Shown: positions 10,318-19,801 of the stretch, in pieces
How positions within the stretch are numbered: position 1 is the first letter of the stretch
How the letters are laid out: every line of letters begins with the position of its first letter
Source of the DNA: Knufia peltigerae
Lineage: Eukaryota > Ascomycota > Eurotiomycetes > Chaetothyriales > Trichomeriaceae
Length of the DNA stretch: 64,000 nt
Direction of reading: 5' to 3'
NCBI GenBank assembly: GCA_030247855.1
Contig: JAPDRN010000097.1
Span: 62,001-126,000, forward strand
Position numbers and translations under genes: made by a program
Notes under the pieces: model-generated
Databases searched by the model: none
Told to the model about the DNA's origin: nothing
Seen by the model: the letters and a program-made list of their open reading frames with translations, nothing else

Positions 10318-10641
10318 ATGCCTTCACATAGTCGTCGTTCGCTTAGTCGTCAAAGCCAGCGCAAGGTCCATGTCAATGGAAGCGCCGAGCAAACGATCAC
10401 ACACTCAAACATGTTGCAAACTATTTATGGTCAGCTTCATCCTTGCTCCTTCATCATCGAAATCCTCAATGCTGAGGACGACTTCCTGCTTCTCTTTGAA
10501 AGACAACTGCAAATGGATTGCTCCTTCCTCGTATCATTTCCCTTCACAACCTTCTTGTCTGTCCTAGAAGGCCTCAATATCTCCTTCAGGCAGCCAGTTG
10601 GCTGCAACCGACGCCCTCTTTTTACCATCTTATCCTCGTAA
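10318..10641 (+). CDS. Hypothetical 107-residue ORF just upstream of the SET-domain gene
   Basis: ATG at 10318 and TAA at 10639-10641, which is 29 bp before the ATG of the SET gene on the same strand. The N-terminus is basic and Ser/Arg-rich (MPSHSRRSLSRQSQRKVHV), followed by a more hydrophobic part with SFIIEILNAEDDFLLLFE. Codons favour C-ending triplets, as in the neighbouring real genes. No family is recognised. It may be an upstream ORF in a long leader of the SET gene, a separate short gene, or chance. Confidence 0.3.
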   Translation: MPSHSRRSLSRQSQRKVHVNGSAEQTITHSNMLQTIYGQLHPCSFIIEILNAEDDFLLLFERQLQMDCSFLVSFPFTTFLSVLEGLNISFRQPVGCNRRPLFTILSS

Positions 10642-10670
10642 CCAACTCATATCGACACATCATAGCCAAC

Positions 10671-13600
10671 ATGACAACGCCGCCGCCGAGACTCTGCGCC
10701 ATCGTGCAAGAATGTCCTTCCCTCAAACAAGCTGGCCTGTTCGCTCCCAAAGACTACAAACACGGCGACCTGTTGTTTTCCGAAACCGCAGTAGTCGTGG
10801 GCACCGTGGCTGATTTGGGCGACCGGCCAGTTCCAAAGTATCATGACGTTCCCCAGGAAGAGTGGAAAAACTGGCTTGGTGCGTGGCTAGAGGCCACTCG
10901 CACAAGCATACCCACCTTGCGCTGGTTTGTCGAAACGGGTACCTTGGAAGGCATGAATTATCCCAAAGGCTTCAACAACTTTCTGGACCGCGAGGCATAT
11001 TCGACTTTCATCACTGAATCCCAGTATCTTCAGCTTGTGGACAAATCGGCCGATAAGCATGATTGGAGTTTTGAAAAAGAGCTGGAGCTGAGACATCTGA
11101 GGCGGGTAATCGAAGAAATTACCCCTGTCGATGTTGATTACCTGGGGGGAAGGGCATGGGCAGTCGGTGCTCTCACCGGTGTCATCAACCACGCGTGCCA
11201 TCCAAACGCCACTTTAGAGGTTGATACTGATAACGAGCCAGAGGATAGTGCCGTTCCAACCGTCACGATGAAAGTATTTGCCGTGAAGGATATAAGAGCA
11301 GGCGAGGAGATCACAATATCATACCTGTACTTGGCTGGCAGTGTTGAGCAGTATCTTCACAAGCTCCACCACTATTATGGCTTTTATTGCCAATGTCATG
11401 CCTGTGAACGGACAAACGAGGATGCGAGCTATCGTCGCCTGAGAGAGGATGTGTACGCCCTCAAGGCTGAGCTACAGTCAGGGAATCTGACCACTGAAGG
11501 GCAATTATTGAGACACACCGCTCTCTTGATGGATGGTTACTGGTTGCTGGATATCAATCACGAAGTAGTGTTACATCTCTATGAACACGAGGCAGAGGTG
11601 GCTTATCGACTCTGTGATACGCTTCGTTGTCACTATTTCACGAGGCGGCTCTTAGGCTGGTACGGTGGTTGTGTGATACGTGCGCCTGCGATGGAGGCAG
11701 TCAAACATTTGAGTGAGCTAGAGAATTCCCGGACGTTGAATTCTCCCGACACCATGGGATGGTCTACGTGGGATTACTATGACATGTCGCAAGAGAACCT
11801 GGAGGAGGTGATGTTCATGATGGGGCCTGGAAGATTTAACGACCAGGAATATCACCTATTAGCAGTGGTCGATCAAGTGGTGAAAGAAGTTCCTGTCGAG
11901 ATGATTGAAAAAATTCGACAACAATGGAGCAGGCTGGCAGAGAATCATAAGCTCCGGGAAGAAGAAAAGAAACTTCAGGAGGAGAGAAACAGATTGCAGC
12001 TCCAGGCAATGAGTACTGACGAGCTTGCTAGAATCCTTGAAGAAGCACCCCAACATCCATCCAAGAAGAAAAAGAAGTCAAAGAGGAAGGCCAAGGAGGG
12101 CACTATTGCAACAAAGGATGAAATGAAGTCTTTTGTCAACGATACAGCCGCAAGTGAAAGCCATGATGAAAGTCATACTGGAAAATCTATTGAACAGAGT
12201 TCTTCCGACGACAGCAAAATGGCTATCGAGAAGCAAGATGCCGATGAGCATGATCATCGAGAGATGAAACAGGATGCCAAGCCTTTCCCTTCTTCTATTG
12301 CAACCTCCAGCGCTTCAGACAGCAAGAAGAAAGTGCAACAGATGTCTTTGGTCTCGATGTCAAGAAGATCGGTCCGAGATCAAGAGAACAAACTATCGAG
12401 AGTCAATGAGTGGACTAAGACAATTGAGAGGTCAGCATTGGGTGAGACGGACACGAAGTTCGACTCTTACGAACAAGATGCATATGCAGTTGCTATGCTT
12501 AGGAGAGCTCAAAATGTCTCTGAGACTACAGTCCGTGGCGAAGACAAGTTGGAAACTGCTCAGGTCGATCCGTCAACCGCAGATGTCGACAGCGTTGGAA
12601 GGTCGAACAGTCTTGATATGGGCTGTTCTGGTTATCACGCCGGACATAGACCACAAGATATGAATGACATACCCATGTCACAAATCTTGGACAAACCAAA
12701 AGTGAGGTCGGAGAGAACGGAAAGTAGCTCCCTGCTTGATGGGGCATCGCCACGCTTCGAAACTCCCGCTAGAAGTGAATTCGAAGAGACAATCGACGCG
12801 TCCAGTGCAACATCAGCTCAAGCGTCTCTTGGAAAAGTTGATGTCAGCTCGAAGACACTGCCATCGATACGAGGCGACACAACAAAGGACGAGTTACTAT
12901 CTATTTCACCGATCTCTCTTGACGATGGACTCAACCAGTCGCAAACATGGAACAACACAGAAAAAGCCAGTACAACTATTCCTCCCTCCGACCAACACAG
13001 CAAGACGGGTACACTACGTGTTTCAGGAGAAAACAACGATTGGATTACGGTGGCGCATTGCAAAAAGACGAAGGATGCACATCGTCCCCCAAACTGGACT
13101 TCTTCAGGCTTACAAGATAAAACTGTTGCTCCAGGTCAAGCACCTGTCAACGCTGGTGGTCGTCGTCAACCCCATATCACATCAAGTCAGCAAGATCCGC
13201 ATACTGTCGCTCATCAAACATCTTCTGTTGCTAGTCGCCACTCAGAACAGATGTCTTCACTCTGGCAATGCCGGATTAATGATCTTCTTCAGTCACCTAC
13301 GTTTGCACCTCGTCGTCATCAAGCCCAGACTTCTTCGGCACGGCAAGATCCATCTACTACTACTACTACTCTTCCTCCTCCACCAGCAGCCACGAGTGAC
13401 GGTCGTCGTTCAGAACAGACTTCTTCAAGCTGGCCAGATCAGATTACTCCTGAACCTCAAAAAGGAGCTGTTGTTGCTGCACCTAATCTCGCAAAGCTCG
13501 AACCCCCTCTTGTCCCAGTCGTTACTCATAAGGAGGAAGCGGCACCATCCAAGCCAGCGACGCAGCGAAAACGTCGGGGAAACAAAGCATTGGCACAGAA

Positions 13601-14063
13601 GGTGTCCGAACTGGAACAGAAGGTAGAAGAGTTGAGATCCACACAGAAGGTGTCCGAGCTGGAAAAGGAGGTAGAAGAATTGAGATCCAGAAATCAGTAT
13701 CTGGAAAATGTTGCTGGTATTGTCGCCGAGGATGATTATTTCCACAGCATCGAGCCTTACAAGTCTCCCTTTGGAGCAAAAGATGGCACATCAAAATCAG
13801 AATGGCTGGCTTCAAAGTTCACCAAGAAGGATTTTTTGAGAGAACCTCGTGACTTGGGTCACCTTCTTGCGGCAAAAGATGGGATGGATGCACCATTGTT
13901 GGGATTCGTCCTTAAGGAACGACGAGACTCGGCTTGCGGTCGAGTAGAAGGTGACAAGGTGTTTCTGGAGAGAGGTCGACTTCGAGGCCATTCTTTTGGT
14001 GGCGACGGCTCAAAGATGGATTGGCTAAAACAGGCCTCAGTGAGGGAGAGCAAGGAGCTTTAG
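10671..14063 (+). CDS. SET-domain protein with long disordered, coiled-coil tail
   Basis: Single exon, 1130 residues from the ATG at 10671. The N-terminal 240 residues form a SET domain of the SMYD-like class. They include GALTGVINHACHPNATLEV (about 168-186, with the NHxC cofactor/substrate motif), GEEITISYLYL and a post-SET zinc site CQCHAC (about 239-244). No MYND finger is visible. Lysine methylation of a histone or other protein is therefore likely. A helical region follows to about 450, then a Lys cluster (about 463-478). A Ser/Gln-rich disordered stretch with four degenerate repeats comes next, then a short coiled coil with a duplicated KVSELE-x-KVEELRS unit (about 975-1010) and a basic C-terminus. 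Confidence 0.8.
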   Translation: MTTPPPRLCAIVQECPSLKQAGLFAPKDYKHGDLLFSETAVVVGTVADLGDRPVPKYHDVPQEEWKNWLGAWLEATRTSIPTLRWFVETGTLEGMNYPKGFNNFLDREAYSTFITESQYLQLVDKSADKHDWSFEKELELRHLRRVIEEITPVDVDYLGGRAWAVGALTGVINHACHPNATLEVDTDNEPEDSAVPTVTMKVFAVKDIRAGEEITISYLYLAGSVEQYLHKLHHYYGFYCQCHACERTNEDASYRRLREDVYALKAELQSGNLTTEGQLLRHTALLMDGYWLLDINHEVVLHLYEHEAEVAYRLCDTLRCHYFTRRLLGWYGGCVIRAPAMEAVKHLSELENSRTLNSPDTMGWSTWDYYDMSQENLEEVMFMMGPGRFNDQEYHLLAVVDQVVKEVPVEMIEKIRQQWSRLAENHKLREEEKKLQEERNRLQLQAMSTDELARILEEAPQHPSKKKKKSKRKAKEGTIATKDEMKSFVNDTAASESHDESHTGKSIEQSSSDDSKMAIEKQDADEHDHREMKQDAKPFPSSIATSSASDSKKKVQQMSLVSMSRRSVRDQENKLSRVNEWTKTIERSALGETDTKFDSYEQDAYAVAMLRRAQNVSETTVRGEDKLETAQVDPSTADVDSVGRSNSLDMGCSGYHAGHRPQDMNDIPMSQILDKPKVRSERTESSSLLDGASPRFETPARSEFEETIDASSATSAQASLGKVDVSSKTLPSIRGDTTKDELLSISPISLDDGLNQSQTWNNTEKASTTIPPSDQHSKTGTLRVSGENNDWITVAHCKKTKDAHRPPNWTSSGLQDKTVAPGQAPVNAGGRRQPHITSSQQDPHTVAHQTSSVASRHSEQMSSLWQCRINDLLQSPTFAPRRHQAQTSSARQDPSTTTTTLPPPPAATSDGRRSEQTSSSWPDQITPEPQKGAVVAAPNLAKLEPPLVPVVTHKEEAAPSKPATQRKRRGNKALAQKVSELEQKVEELRSTQKVSELEKEVEELRSRNQYLENVAGIVAEDDYFHSIEPYKSPFGAKDGTSKSEWLASKFTKKDFLREPRDLGHLLAAKDGMDAPLLGFVLKERRDSACGRVEGDKVFLERGRLRGHSFGGDGSKMDWLKQASVRESKEL
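13158..13440 (+). repeat. Four degenerate tandem repeats in the SET-protein gene
   Basis: Units begin near 13158, 13233, 13308 and 13401. They share an Arg-Arg/His start, a Gln-x-Ser-Ser core and a Gln-Asp-Pro or Pro-Asp-Gln end, with visible DNA similarity (GTCGTC near the start and CAAGATCC near the end of units 1 and 3). Confidence 0.55.
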
Positions 14064-14960
14064 ATTGTTACTTTTTTCTGCTAGCATGAGGGCTGATTTC
14101 ACTAGGATATTTAGGCGCAAGGGGGTTGCGTCTGGGGTCCTTTTGGTTGAAGATACTCCTTGCAGCAGGGTTTTGTATGATTTGATAAATGTTGGGTATC
14201 ATTCAGAATACACTAGTCATTAAAATTTCCATGATCGTGTTGTTGTTGATGAGGTCCGCTTGACTACATAATGTAGTACCTATTGTGGGATACATAAGTC
14301 ATGTATCTTGTAACTCGATGACTCTGTTAGGAACTACTTTGGGACCGGTGTGAGACATGAGGCTAGTCGCTAGACTATAACGACTACTATCGTTCGAGTG
14401 TGGGAAAGTCACTGAGTGATGACATGTTTATATGAGAAGGTTGTTGATTGATGACATGAGGTTGTGGAGGTGTGTTGTGCCGTCTATCTGGTCTGGAGAT
14501 GTTTTCTATCCAAAAGAAGGTCGGAAGTTGGTCGACTAGACAATATGCTGCCGCTTTAAAAACAATTCATAATTTTGTATTGCAGACAAATGTGATTGTG
14601 ATTCATTCATCAAGCCTCAAAACAATTCACTCGTTAATTGACAAACATTCAACCGGCGACAAATTCAAAAAGGACATGTTCATCATCTATTGAAACACCT
14701 GAATCGAACTTTTGATTCATCTCTGTACTCTCGGTGTCGGCGTCAACACACCATTCTATTTTCTTACACGGCGTCAAACCCACTCGACATACTCAACATA
14801 CTCGACATACTCGACACTAGATACGACACGGGCAAGCTTTGATTGCCAGGGAAGGATACGTTTCCTCCCGTACATATCGACTATTTTTGGGGGGGGCAAG
14901 GATTGTGGGATTTGATTGATCAAGAATTTCTCCTTTTCTCTCCTTCTCGCGATTCTCAAC
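14064..14960. other. Intergenic, 897 bp
   Basis: It holds a GTAGTACCTA word at 14273, a short tandem repeat at 14782-14816 and an eight-G run near 14889 close to the NOSIP-like start. No gene was recognised. Confidence 0.4.
14782..14816. repeat. Tandem 9-10 bp repeat (ACTCGACAT type)
   Basis: Four near-identical copies in the upstream region of the NOSIP-like gene, about 145 bp before its ATG. Confidence 0.75.
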
Positions 14961-16187
14961 ATGTCTCATTCGAAAAGAAACACTTCCTTGGCCTTTTTCA
15001 CGGCCCACGAGAGGTCCATGTTGAGGTCCAATTGGGGTACACAGTCCACGAGGTTGGGCAGGGAAAGTTTTTTACCCTTTGGTCATTGTAGATTATGTTT
15101 AAGTTTGGCGATTGATCCAGTTACGTGTTCTGGGATGAAGACGACAAAAACAACGACCGAAGGCGGTGGTGGTACTACCACCGACACGAACAACGGCATG
15201 ACAAGAGTACATTTGTTTTGTCGGGAATGTGCTTTGAACGATTTGATGACCCAGAGAAAAGAAATCAAACGTTTGGAACGGGATTTTGAAACGAAAAACC
15301 GTGAGATGGAAGGAGACAGACGCAGGGAAGCGGAGGAAAGAAAAAAAAGAGACCTTGAACGATTCGAAAGGCAAGAATTGGATTCCGGCTATGATGATGT
15401 CGACACTTCACTCTCCGGTGGTGTCGGATCCAAAAGGAAAAGAATGGCGGAAGAAATGCATTCGAACTCGAGCAAGAACAACAACACTACATCATCGATA
15501 CGTACCGGTGAGAACGAGGCCAATGGTGGTGGTGACGAAGGTTCAAAGAAATCAAAACACAACTCAACTTCCTCTGGTGGTGGTGATGGCGAAAAATCAT
15601 CCGAATCAAGTTTTTGGATCCCTGGATCGGAATTCATGTCCAGACATGATACGACTGGCCGAGTTAAAACACCGACAAAATTACACCCCATATGTCCATC
15701 GAGTACACCCGATGAAAAACATGAGTACTCATTGAAGTCACTCATCAACGTCAATTTTTCTTACACCGACGACGGTGGTGATGATGTCGACAACGGTACC
15801 GATGGCGGCGGTCACCAAAAACAACCGATCTGTCCGAGTTGTAAAAAACACTTGACAAACACATCAAGGGCGGTGGTCGGTACGGCCCAAAATTGTGGTC
15901 ACGTTTTGTGTAAATCTTGTTCGGATGTACTGTATCAAAACAAACCAAACACCGCCACGGAGTCGGCAACAGAAGCGACAAAAATCCTGTGCTACGTATG
16001 TGAATCGGATTTGAGTGGGGAGAAGAACCAACCGACCACCACCAAAAAGGACAAGAAGGAAAAGGAAAAGGACAAAAAGGTCACGGTCGGAAGCATTGTG
16101 GAAATCAGTTCCGAAGGGACAGGTTTCGCAGGTAGCAGTGGCGGGACAAACATGGCAAAGAGAGAAGGGGTCGCATTTCAATGTTGA
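14961..16187 (+). CDS. NOSIP-like split-RING/U-box protein
   Basis: Single exon, 408 residues from the ATG at 14961. The start (MSHSKRNTSLAFFTAHERSM, then GTQSTRLGRESFLPFGHCRL) matches the N-terminal half RING/U-box of nitric-oxide-synthase-interacting protein. A charged coiled coil follows (KEIKRLERDFETKN onward). The C-terminal half RING comes after a long low-complexity acidic/Asn/Ser linker: CPSCKKHLTN, NCGHVLCKSC and CYVCESDL. In other eukaryotes the family has E3 ubiquitin ligase activity and is linked to the spliceosome. The long linker (about residues 140-290) is fungal. An E3 ligase role is inferred from the zinc-binding residues. Confidence 0.8.
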   Translation: MSHSKRNTSLAFFTAHERSMLRSNWGTQSTRLGRESFLPFGHCRLCLSLAIDPVTCSGMKTTKTTTEGGGGTTTDTNNGMTRVHLFCRECALNDLMTQRKEIKRLERDFETKNREMEGDRRREAEERKKRDLERFERQELDSGYDDVDTSLSGGVGSKRKRMAEEMHSNSSKNNNTTSSIRTGENEANGGGDEGSKKSKHNSTSSGGGDGEKSSESSFWIPGSEFMSRHDTTGRVKTPTKLHPICPSSTPDEKHEYSLKSLINVNFSYTDDGGDDVDNGTDGGGHQKQPICPSCKKHLTNTSRAVVGTAQNCGHVLCKSCSDVLYQNKPNTATESATEATKILCYVCESDLSGEKNQPTTTKKDKKEKEKDKKVTVGSIVEISSEGTGFAGSSGGTNMAKREGVAFQC

Positions 16188-16612
16188 GATGAATTCCACA
16201 TTCGACGGATGATTTTCACATTCCTCGGTCCCTTTTACAAGATGTAAATGCAAATTGGTCATGATTTCCTGGGTTGCTCCAAACAAAAACAACACTCATA
16301 ACGCTATCTCTAAAGTCACCTATGTTGGGGGAAGGGGGGAGGGGGTGGTCATTGTTACTCCCCAAACATCAACCTCAGACCTCGTTCGACTAGAGGAGGG
16401 AAGAGTCAAGTTTGAAGTTTCAAAGAATCGTGGTCGCTAACACACACAACGTACAAAACCCGCTCTTTGGCTCAAGCTCATTCCAAGAACAAACAAAAAC
16501 GACACCAAAGTTGACACTTCTTCTCCTGATCCTGAAAGTGCCCAGTGGGCTAGTGTCATTCATCCATGGGCCATTTTACTCAAAACCCTCTTTCAAACAG
16601 TCAACAAGTAAC
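16188..16612. other. Convergent 3' region, NOSIP-like / nudE
   Basis: 425 bp holding the 3' ends of two convergent genes. A G-rich patch lies at 16325-16347. No gene was recognised. Confidence 0.5.
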
Positions 16613-18448
16613 TCAATAAGATTCATTCACGTCATAACCTTCCTGGACATGATCCAATTGTCGAGATGGAGGTCTCATCATATCCCCAGGTCCAGTCCCG
16701 CTGGTCACCCTCACGAACCCAGTACTAGGCCGTCTAGGCAGACCAGGTAATTTCGTCGCCGCACTCCCAAAACTGGTCCGTTTACTGGGACTCGGTATAC
16801 CAGACCCGACGTCACTGCTTCGTTTGGCAAACGTCGTCCGTCTCGGGGTCGGTGTCGCTGCTGTATCTTTCATGTCAACTCCACCCGGTGCCATTTCTTC
16901 ACCGTCGTCTTCATCCAAGGTACCATCATAACCGTAGCTACTGAGACTGCTCTTCGGTCGGATTCTATCCGTCGACGCGTTGGGTGCATAGTTTGACCCG
17001 ACACCGCTGCCAAGAGGTGCTCGGAATCCCGAAACACTCGCCCGGCTGCCCGGTCGGCTGTGACTTGGTGCGAACGACGATCGCCCGGATATACCACTGG
17101 TTCGTGACGACGGTCGTAGTGGTGGCGGTGCGGCCATGTCACCCCTCGTGGGAGATGGTGGTTGCTGGAGACTCAAAGACGACCTGCTCGGCCTCCCCTT
17201 TGGCTTCAGCGGAGATTCTTGGGCCTTGTCAGGTAACGAGTCCACTCCACTAATCGTACTGCCACCGGTCCGTTTACGGTTGCGAACAGTCACCGACGAG
17301 GGAATGTGATGGCCCAGCGCCGATCCCGATCTGGGGGACATCTTTGGCGGCGTGTTCACAGGCGCAGGAAGTTTGGATCTTGCATTGTGCACACGCTCTT
17401 CGAGTCTCTGCATCTTGCCCCGGAGGTTCCTAATATGGATCAGAGACGCAGACTGAGGCAATCCAGACGGCCTTTGAGGGAGAACACTATTCTTGGACAA
17501 GCTCTGGCGGAACGAGGAAGAAGGTCCGGTTCGAGACAAGACCGAAGGTCCTCGCACGTGGCCATTCGGTCTCGAATTGGAAATGGAAGACGATGGTCTC
17601 TGGATGGCAGTGGCACTGGCCAGGGATGTTCGTTTGGGGATTCCGGGTGTCGCAAAGGGTTTGGAGACGTTGCTCGACTTGTCTGATATCGGAGGGGAAG
17701 GGGGTGTGGGTGTGTCTGAGAGGCCAGAAGAAGAGGCTGTCTTTGCTGGTGGAGTGTCGAACGTTGGAGAGGAAGCATTGGTGGTGGTCGGTGAGAGTTC
17801 TGAACGGGGAGACGAGCTGGTGATGTTGATAGGATGTATGGTCAAATGTTTTCGAGCGGTGGCCTCTGTTTTTCGTAACTTCTCTTTCGTGATGTCGGCC
17901 TCGATCTTGAGATCAGAGAGCTCATCTCGCAGTCGCTGTGCTTCAATGCGCAATCCTTCTCGGTCTTGCTCACTGGACCGCAACTCATCTTCAAGCAGTA
18001 CACTTCGTTCAATTGTCTGGTTATACTTGGCTTCCATATCTTCCAGCGACGACTCCGTGTTTCGCTGCTTTCTCTCAAAGTCATCGTTGGCAACTTCAAT
18101 GTCGCGCAGGCGCATCTGCAGGTTGCGGTTGGCATCGCGCAACTCTGTAATCTCCTTCTGGAGCGCATTCTGCGCATTGGAGGCTTCGCTTTTGGATTGC
18201 TTGTATTTGGCTTTCCATTCGTCCACTTCGTATTGGAGGTTGCTGGCCTTCTCCTTTAATTGTCGTTCGCGCTTTTCCGAGGCGTCAATGTCCTTTTCCA
18301 ACTCGGCCTCGAGTTCTTTGCTAGATGTTTGGAACTCTTCCAGTTCCGCCTCTAGCAGTTCATATTGCGCCTTGTAGTATTTCAGGGACTCTTCCAAGGA
18401 GGAGCCTGGGCCGGGAGGAGACGAGGGGAACCCATCGGATAGGGGCAT
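16613..18448 (-). CDS. nudE: NudE/Nde1 nuclear distribution protein
   Basis: Single exon, 611 residues. The first 200 residues are a long parallel coiled coil starting with the family signature LEESLKYYKAQYELLEAELE, followed by ELEAELEKDIDASEKRERQL, the Lis1/NudF-binding region. The next part contains the segment SLIHIRNLRGKMQRLEERVH, conserved in fungal NudE. The rest is Ser/Pro/Arg-rich and disordered. The protein links NudF (Lis1) to cytoplasmic dynein at microtubule plus ends and is needed for nuclear migration in hyphae. Length agrees with filamentous-fungal NudE. The start codon directly precedes the conserved N-terminus. Confidence 0.92.
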   Translation of the reverse strand: MPLSDGFPSSPPGPGSSLEESLKYYKAQYELLEAELEEFQTSSKELEAELEKDIDASEKRERQLKEKASNLQYEVDEWKAKYKQSKSEASNAQNALQKEITELRDANRNLQMRLRDIEVANDDFERKQRNTESSLEDMEAKYNQTIERSVLLEDELRSSEQDREGLRIEAQRLRDELSDLKIEADITKEKLRKTEATARKHLTIHPINITSSSPRSELSPTTTNASSPTFDTPPAKTASSSGLSDTPTPPSPPISDKSSNVSKPFATPGIPKRTSLASATAIQRPSSSISNSRPNGHVRGPSVLSRTGPSSSFRQSLSKNSVLPQRPSGLPQSASLIHIRNLRGKMQRLEERVHNARSKLPAPVNTPPKMSPRSGSALGHHIPSSVTVRNRKRTGGSTISGVDSLPDKAQESPLKPKGRPSRSSLSLQQPPSPTRGDMAAPPPLRPSSRTSGISGRSSFAPSHSRPGSRASVSGFRAPLGSGVGSNYAPNASTDRIRPKSSLSSYGYDGTLDEDDGEEMAPGGVDMKDTAATPTPRRTTFAKRSSDVGSGIPSPSKRTSFGSAATKLPGLPRRPSTGFVRVTSGTGPGDMMRPPSRQLDHVQEGYDVNESY

Positions 18449-19120
18449 GGTCGCGTCGGTCGCGAGTCGATGATAATTTCAGTGTCGTCGTCTGGCAGGT
18501 CTGTATCGATGTGGATGGTTGAAGTTTGCTGGTCGCGATCAAGATGCCATTTGTCGATAGTCGTTGTCTGTGTGTTGTGTTCGCTCCGGTCGTTTTCGCA
18601 GTTTCCGGGGGAGGTTGGGGAGCGGTGTAGGCGAGGTCCTGGGTGGTGGTGGTGTCGTCGGCGGTCGTTTCTGATGATTGTCGGTATTACGCTGCTTGGG
18701 TTAGTATTATCGGCCGTGTGCGCGCCCGGAGGGCGATGGTTGTCGACTTTGGGATTGCGATGTTCGGTATGCAGAATGGGAAATGGTGATGCAAGTGTCA
18801 AAAACGGCGCAACCACAAGTCAACAAACGTCAATGCAGCCCGCCAGGCAACGCACTGCACAGTGCTCAAAGCCACGCTAGAACAAGACTTACGCATCAAC
18901 GGGAAAATTAACAGCCAATTATTTCGGGATCGGTACCTGGGGCACCCCCCATACAAACAAATAAATAGGTACCCAAGGTACCCAAGGTACTCTAGAAGTG
19001 CCTGATTATAATGGGACTGCAGTGCATTTCATGTTTATTGTTTTCGTTAAAAAAAATAGCTATAGAAAATTCATAACCAACAAAGAACTCTTGAAAGGGG
19101 TATCTCTATATTTAACAACA
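18449..19120. other. Intergenic, 672 bp, upstream of nudE
   Basis: nudE promoter plus the 3' flank of the next minus-strand gene. It contains GGTACC direct repeats at 18968-18991 and another copy at 18932. No gene was recognised. Confidence 0.45.
18968..18991. repeat. Three direct copies of AGGTACCCA/AGGTACT
   Basis: Three near-perfect 10-bp units in tandem, each containing a palindromic GGTACC or similar core. Related words occur upstream of several genes in this window. Confidence 0.7.
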
Positions 19121-19801
19121 TCATTTCACCACATCAGCGACTTTCCCTTGCTCCTTTTCCTTTTCCTTCTCAATGTCAATCGGCCCCGGTTTCGCAAACG
19201 CAGCCCCGAATAACGACAGAATGTTATTCGCCCTCAGGTACATCATGTAGAAGAGTGTAAACCCCGTCACCACAAGCTCATCCCGAAGCGCAACGTTGCT
19301 GCTCGCCTTGTCACCCAAAAATTCAAAATGACCCATCTTGCGCAGGGCCCAGACGTTCACCGAGAACTTGGCCACCGGGTTTTCGGCCTCGTCCAAGCAC
19401 ACAAAGTCCCATCTCTTCAGGCCACAACTGCTCCTCCAGTTCATGGCCACGGGGGTGTCAGGGTCGTCCGAATACGCGTACGACAGGTGCGTGTATCGAG
19501 TCTTGAGCCGTTTTAGGGCCTTGAGTGTTCCTGCGCGCCCGTGGACTTCGTACTTGGCATTGATCGAGATCACCTGCAGCGTACCCGTGCCCACGACCTC
19601 CTTGTCGTCGGCAGACTTGAAGGTGAGGTGTGGGGATCTGAATGCCCCGTAGTGGACGTTGTAGATGGGCTCAGTAGGGTTTTCTTTGTCGGTGATGATG
19701 CTTCGATATTTCTTCCACGAAAAGTCCACCTGGAGAGTGAGAGGTAGGGGCGAAGGTGAGGTGTCTTCGTTGGATTTGGGGATGTCGTGTTCGTACTCCA
19801 T
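19121..19801 (-). CDS. Hypothetical protein, possible tubby-C/LURP-like fold
   Basis: Single exon, 226 residues. The beta-rich body has the pattern VDFSWKKYRSII, IYNVHYGAFRSPHLTF, GTGTLQVISINAKYEVHGR, LKTRYTHLSYAY, RWDFVCLD and AKFSVNVWALRKMGHFEFLG. It is followed by a single strongly hydrophobic helix (VVTGFTLFYMMYLRANNIL) and a charged tail. Strand order with one buried C-terminal helix resembles the tubby-C/LURP-one superfold, and proteins of this kind are common in Eurotiomycetes. No enzyme motif is visible and the function is unknown. The fold suggestion is inference. Confidence 0.65.
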   Translation of the reverse strand: MEYEHDIPKSNEDTSPSPLPLTLQVDFSWKKYRSIITDKENPTEPIYNVHYGAFRSPHLTFKSADDKEVVGTGTLQVISINAKYEVHGRAGTLKALKRLKTRYTHLSYAYSDDPDTPVAMNWRSSCGLKRWDFVCLDEAENPVAKFSVNVWALRKMGHFEFLGDKASSNVALRDELVVTGFTLFYMMYLRANNILSLFGAAFAKPGPIDIEKEKEKEQGKVADVVK

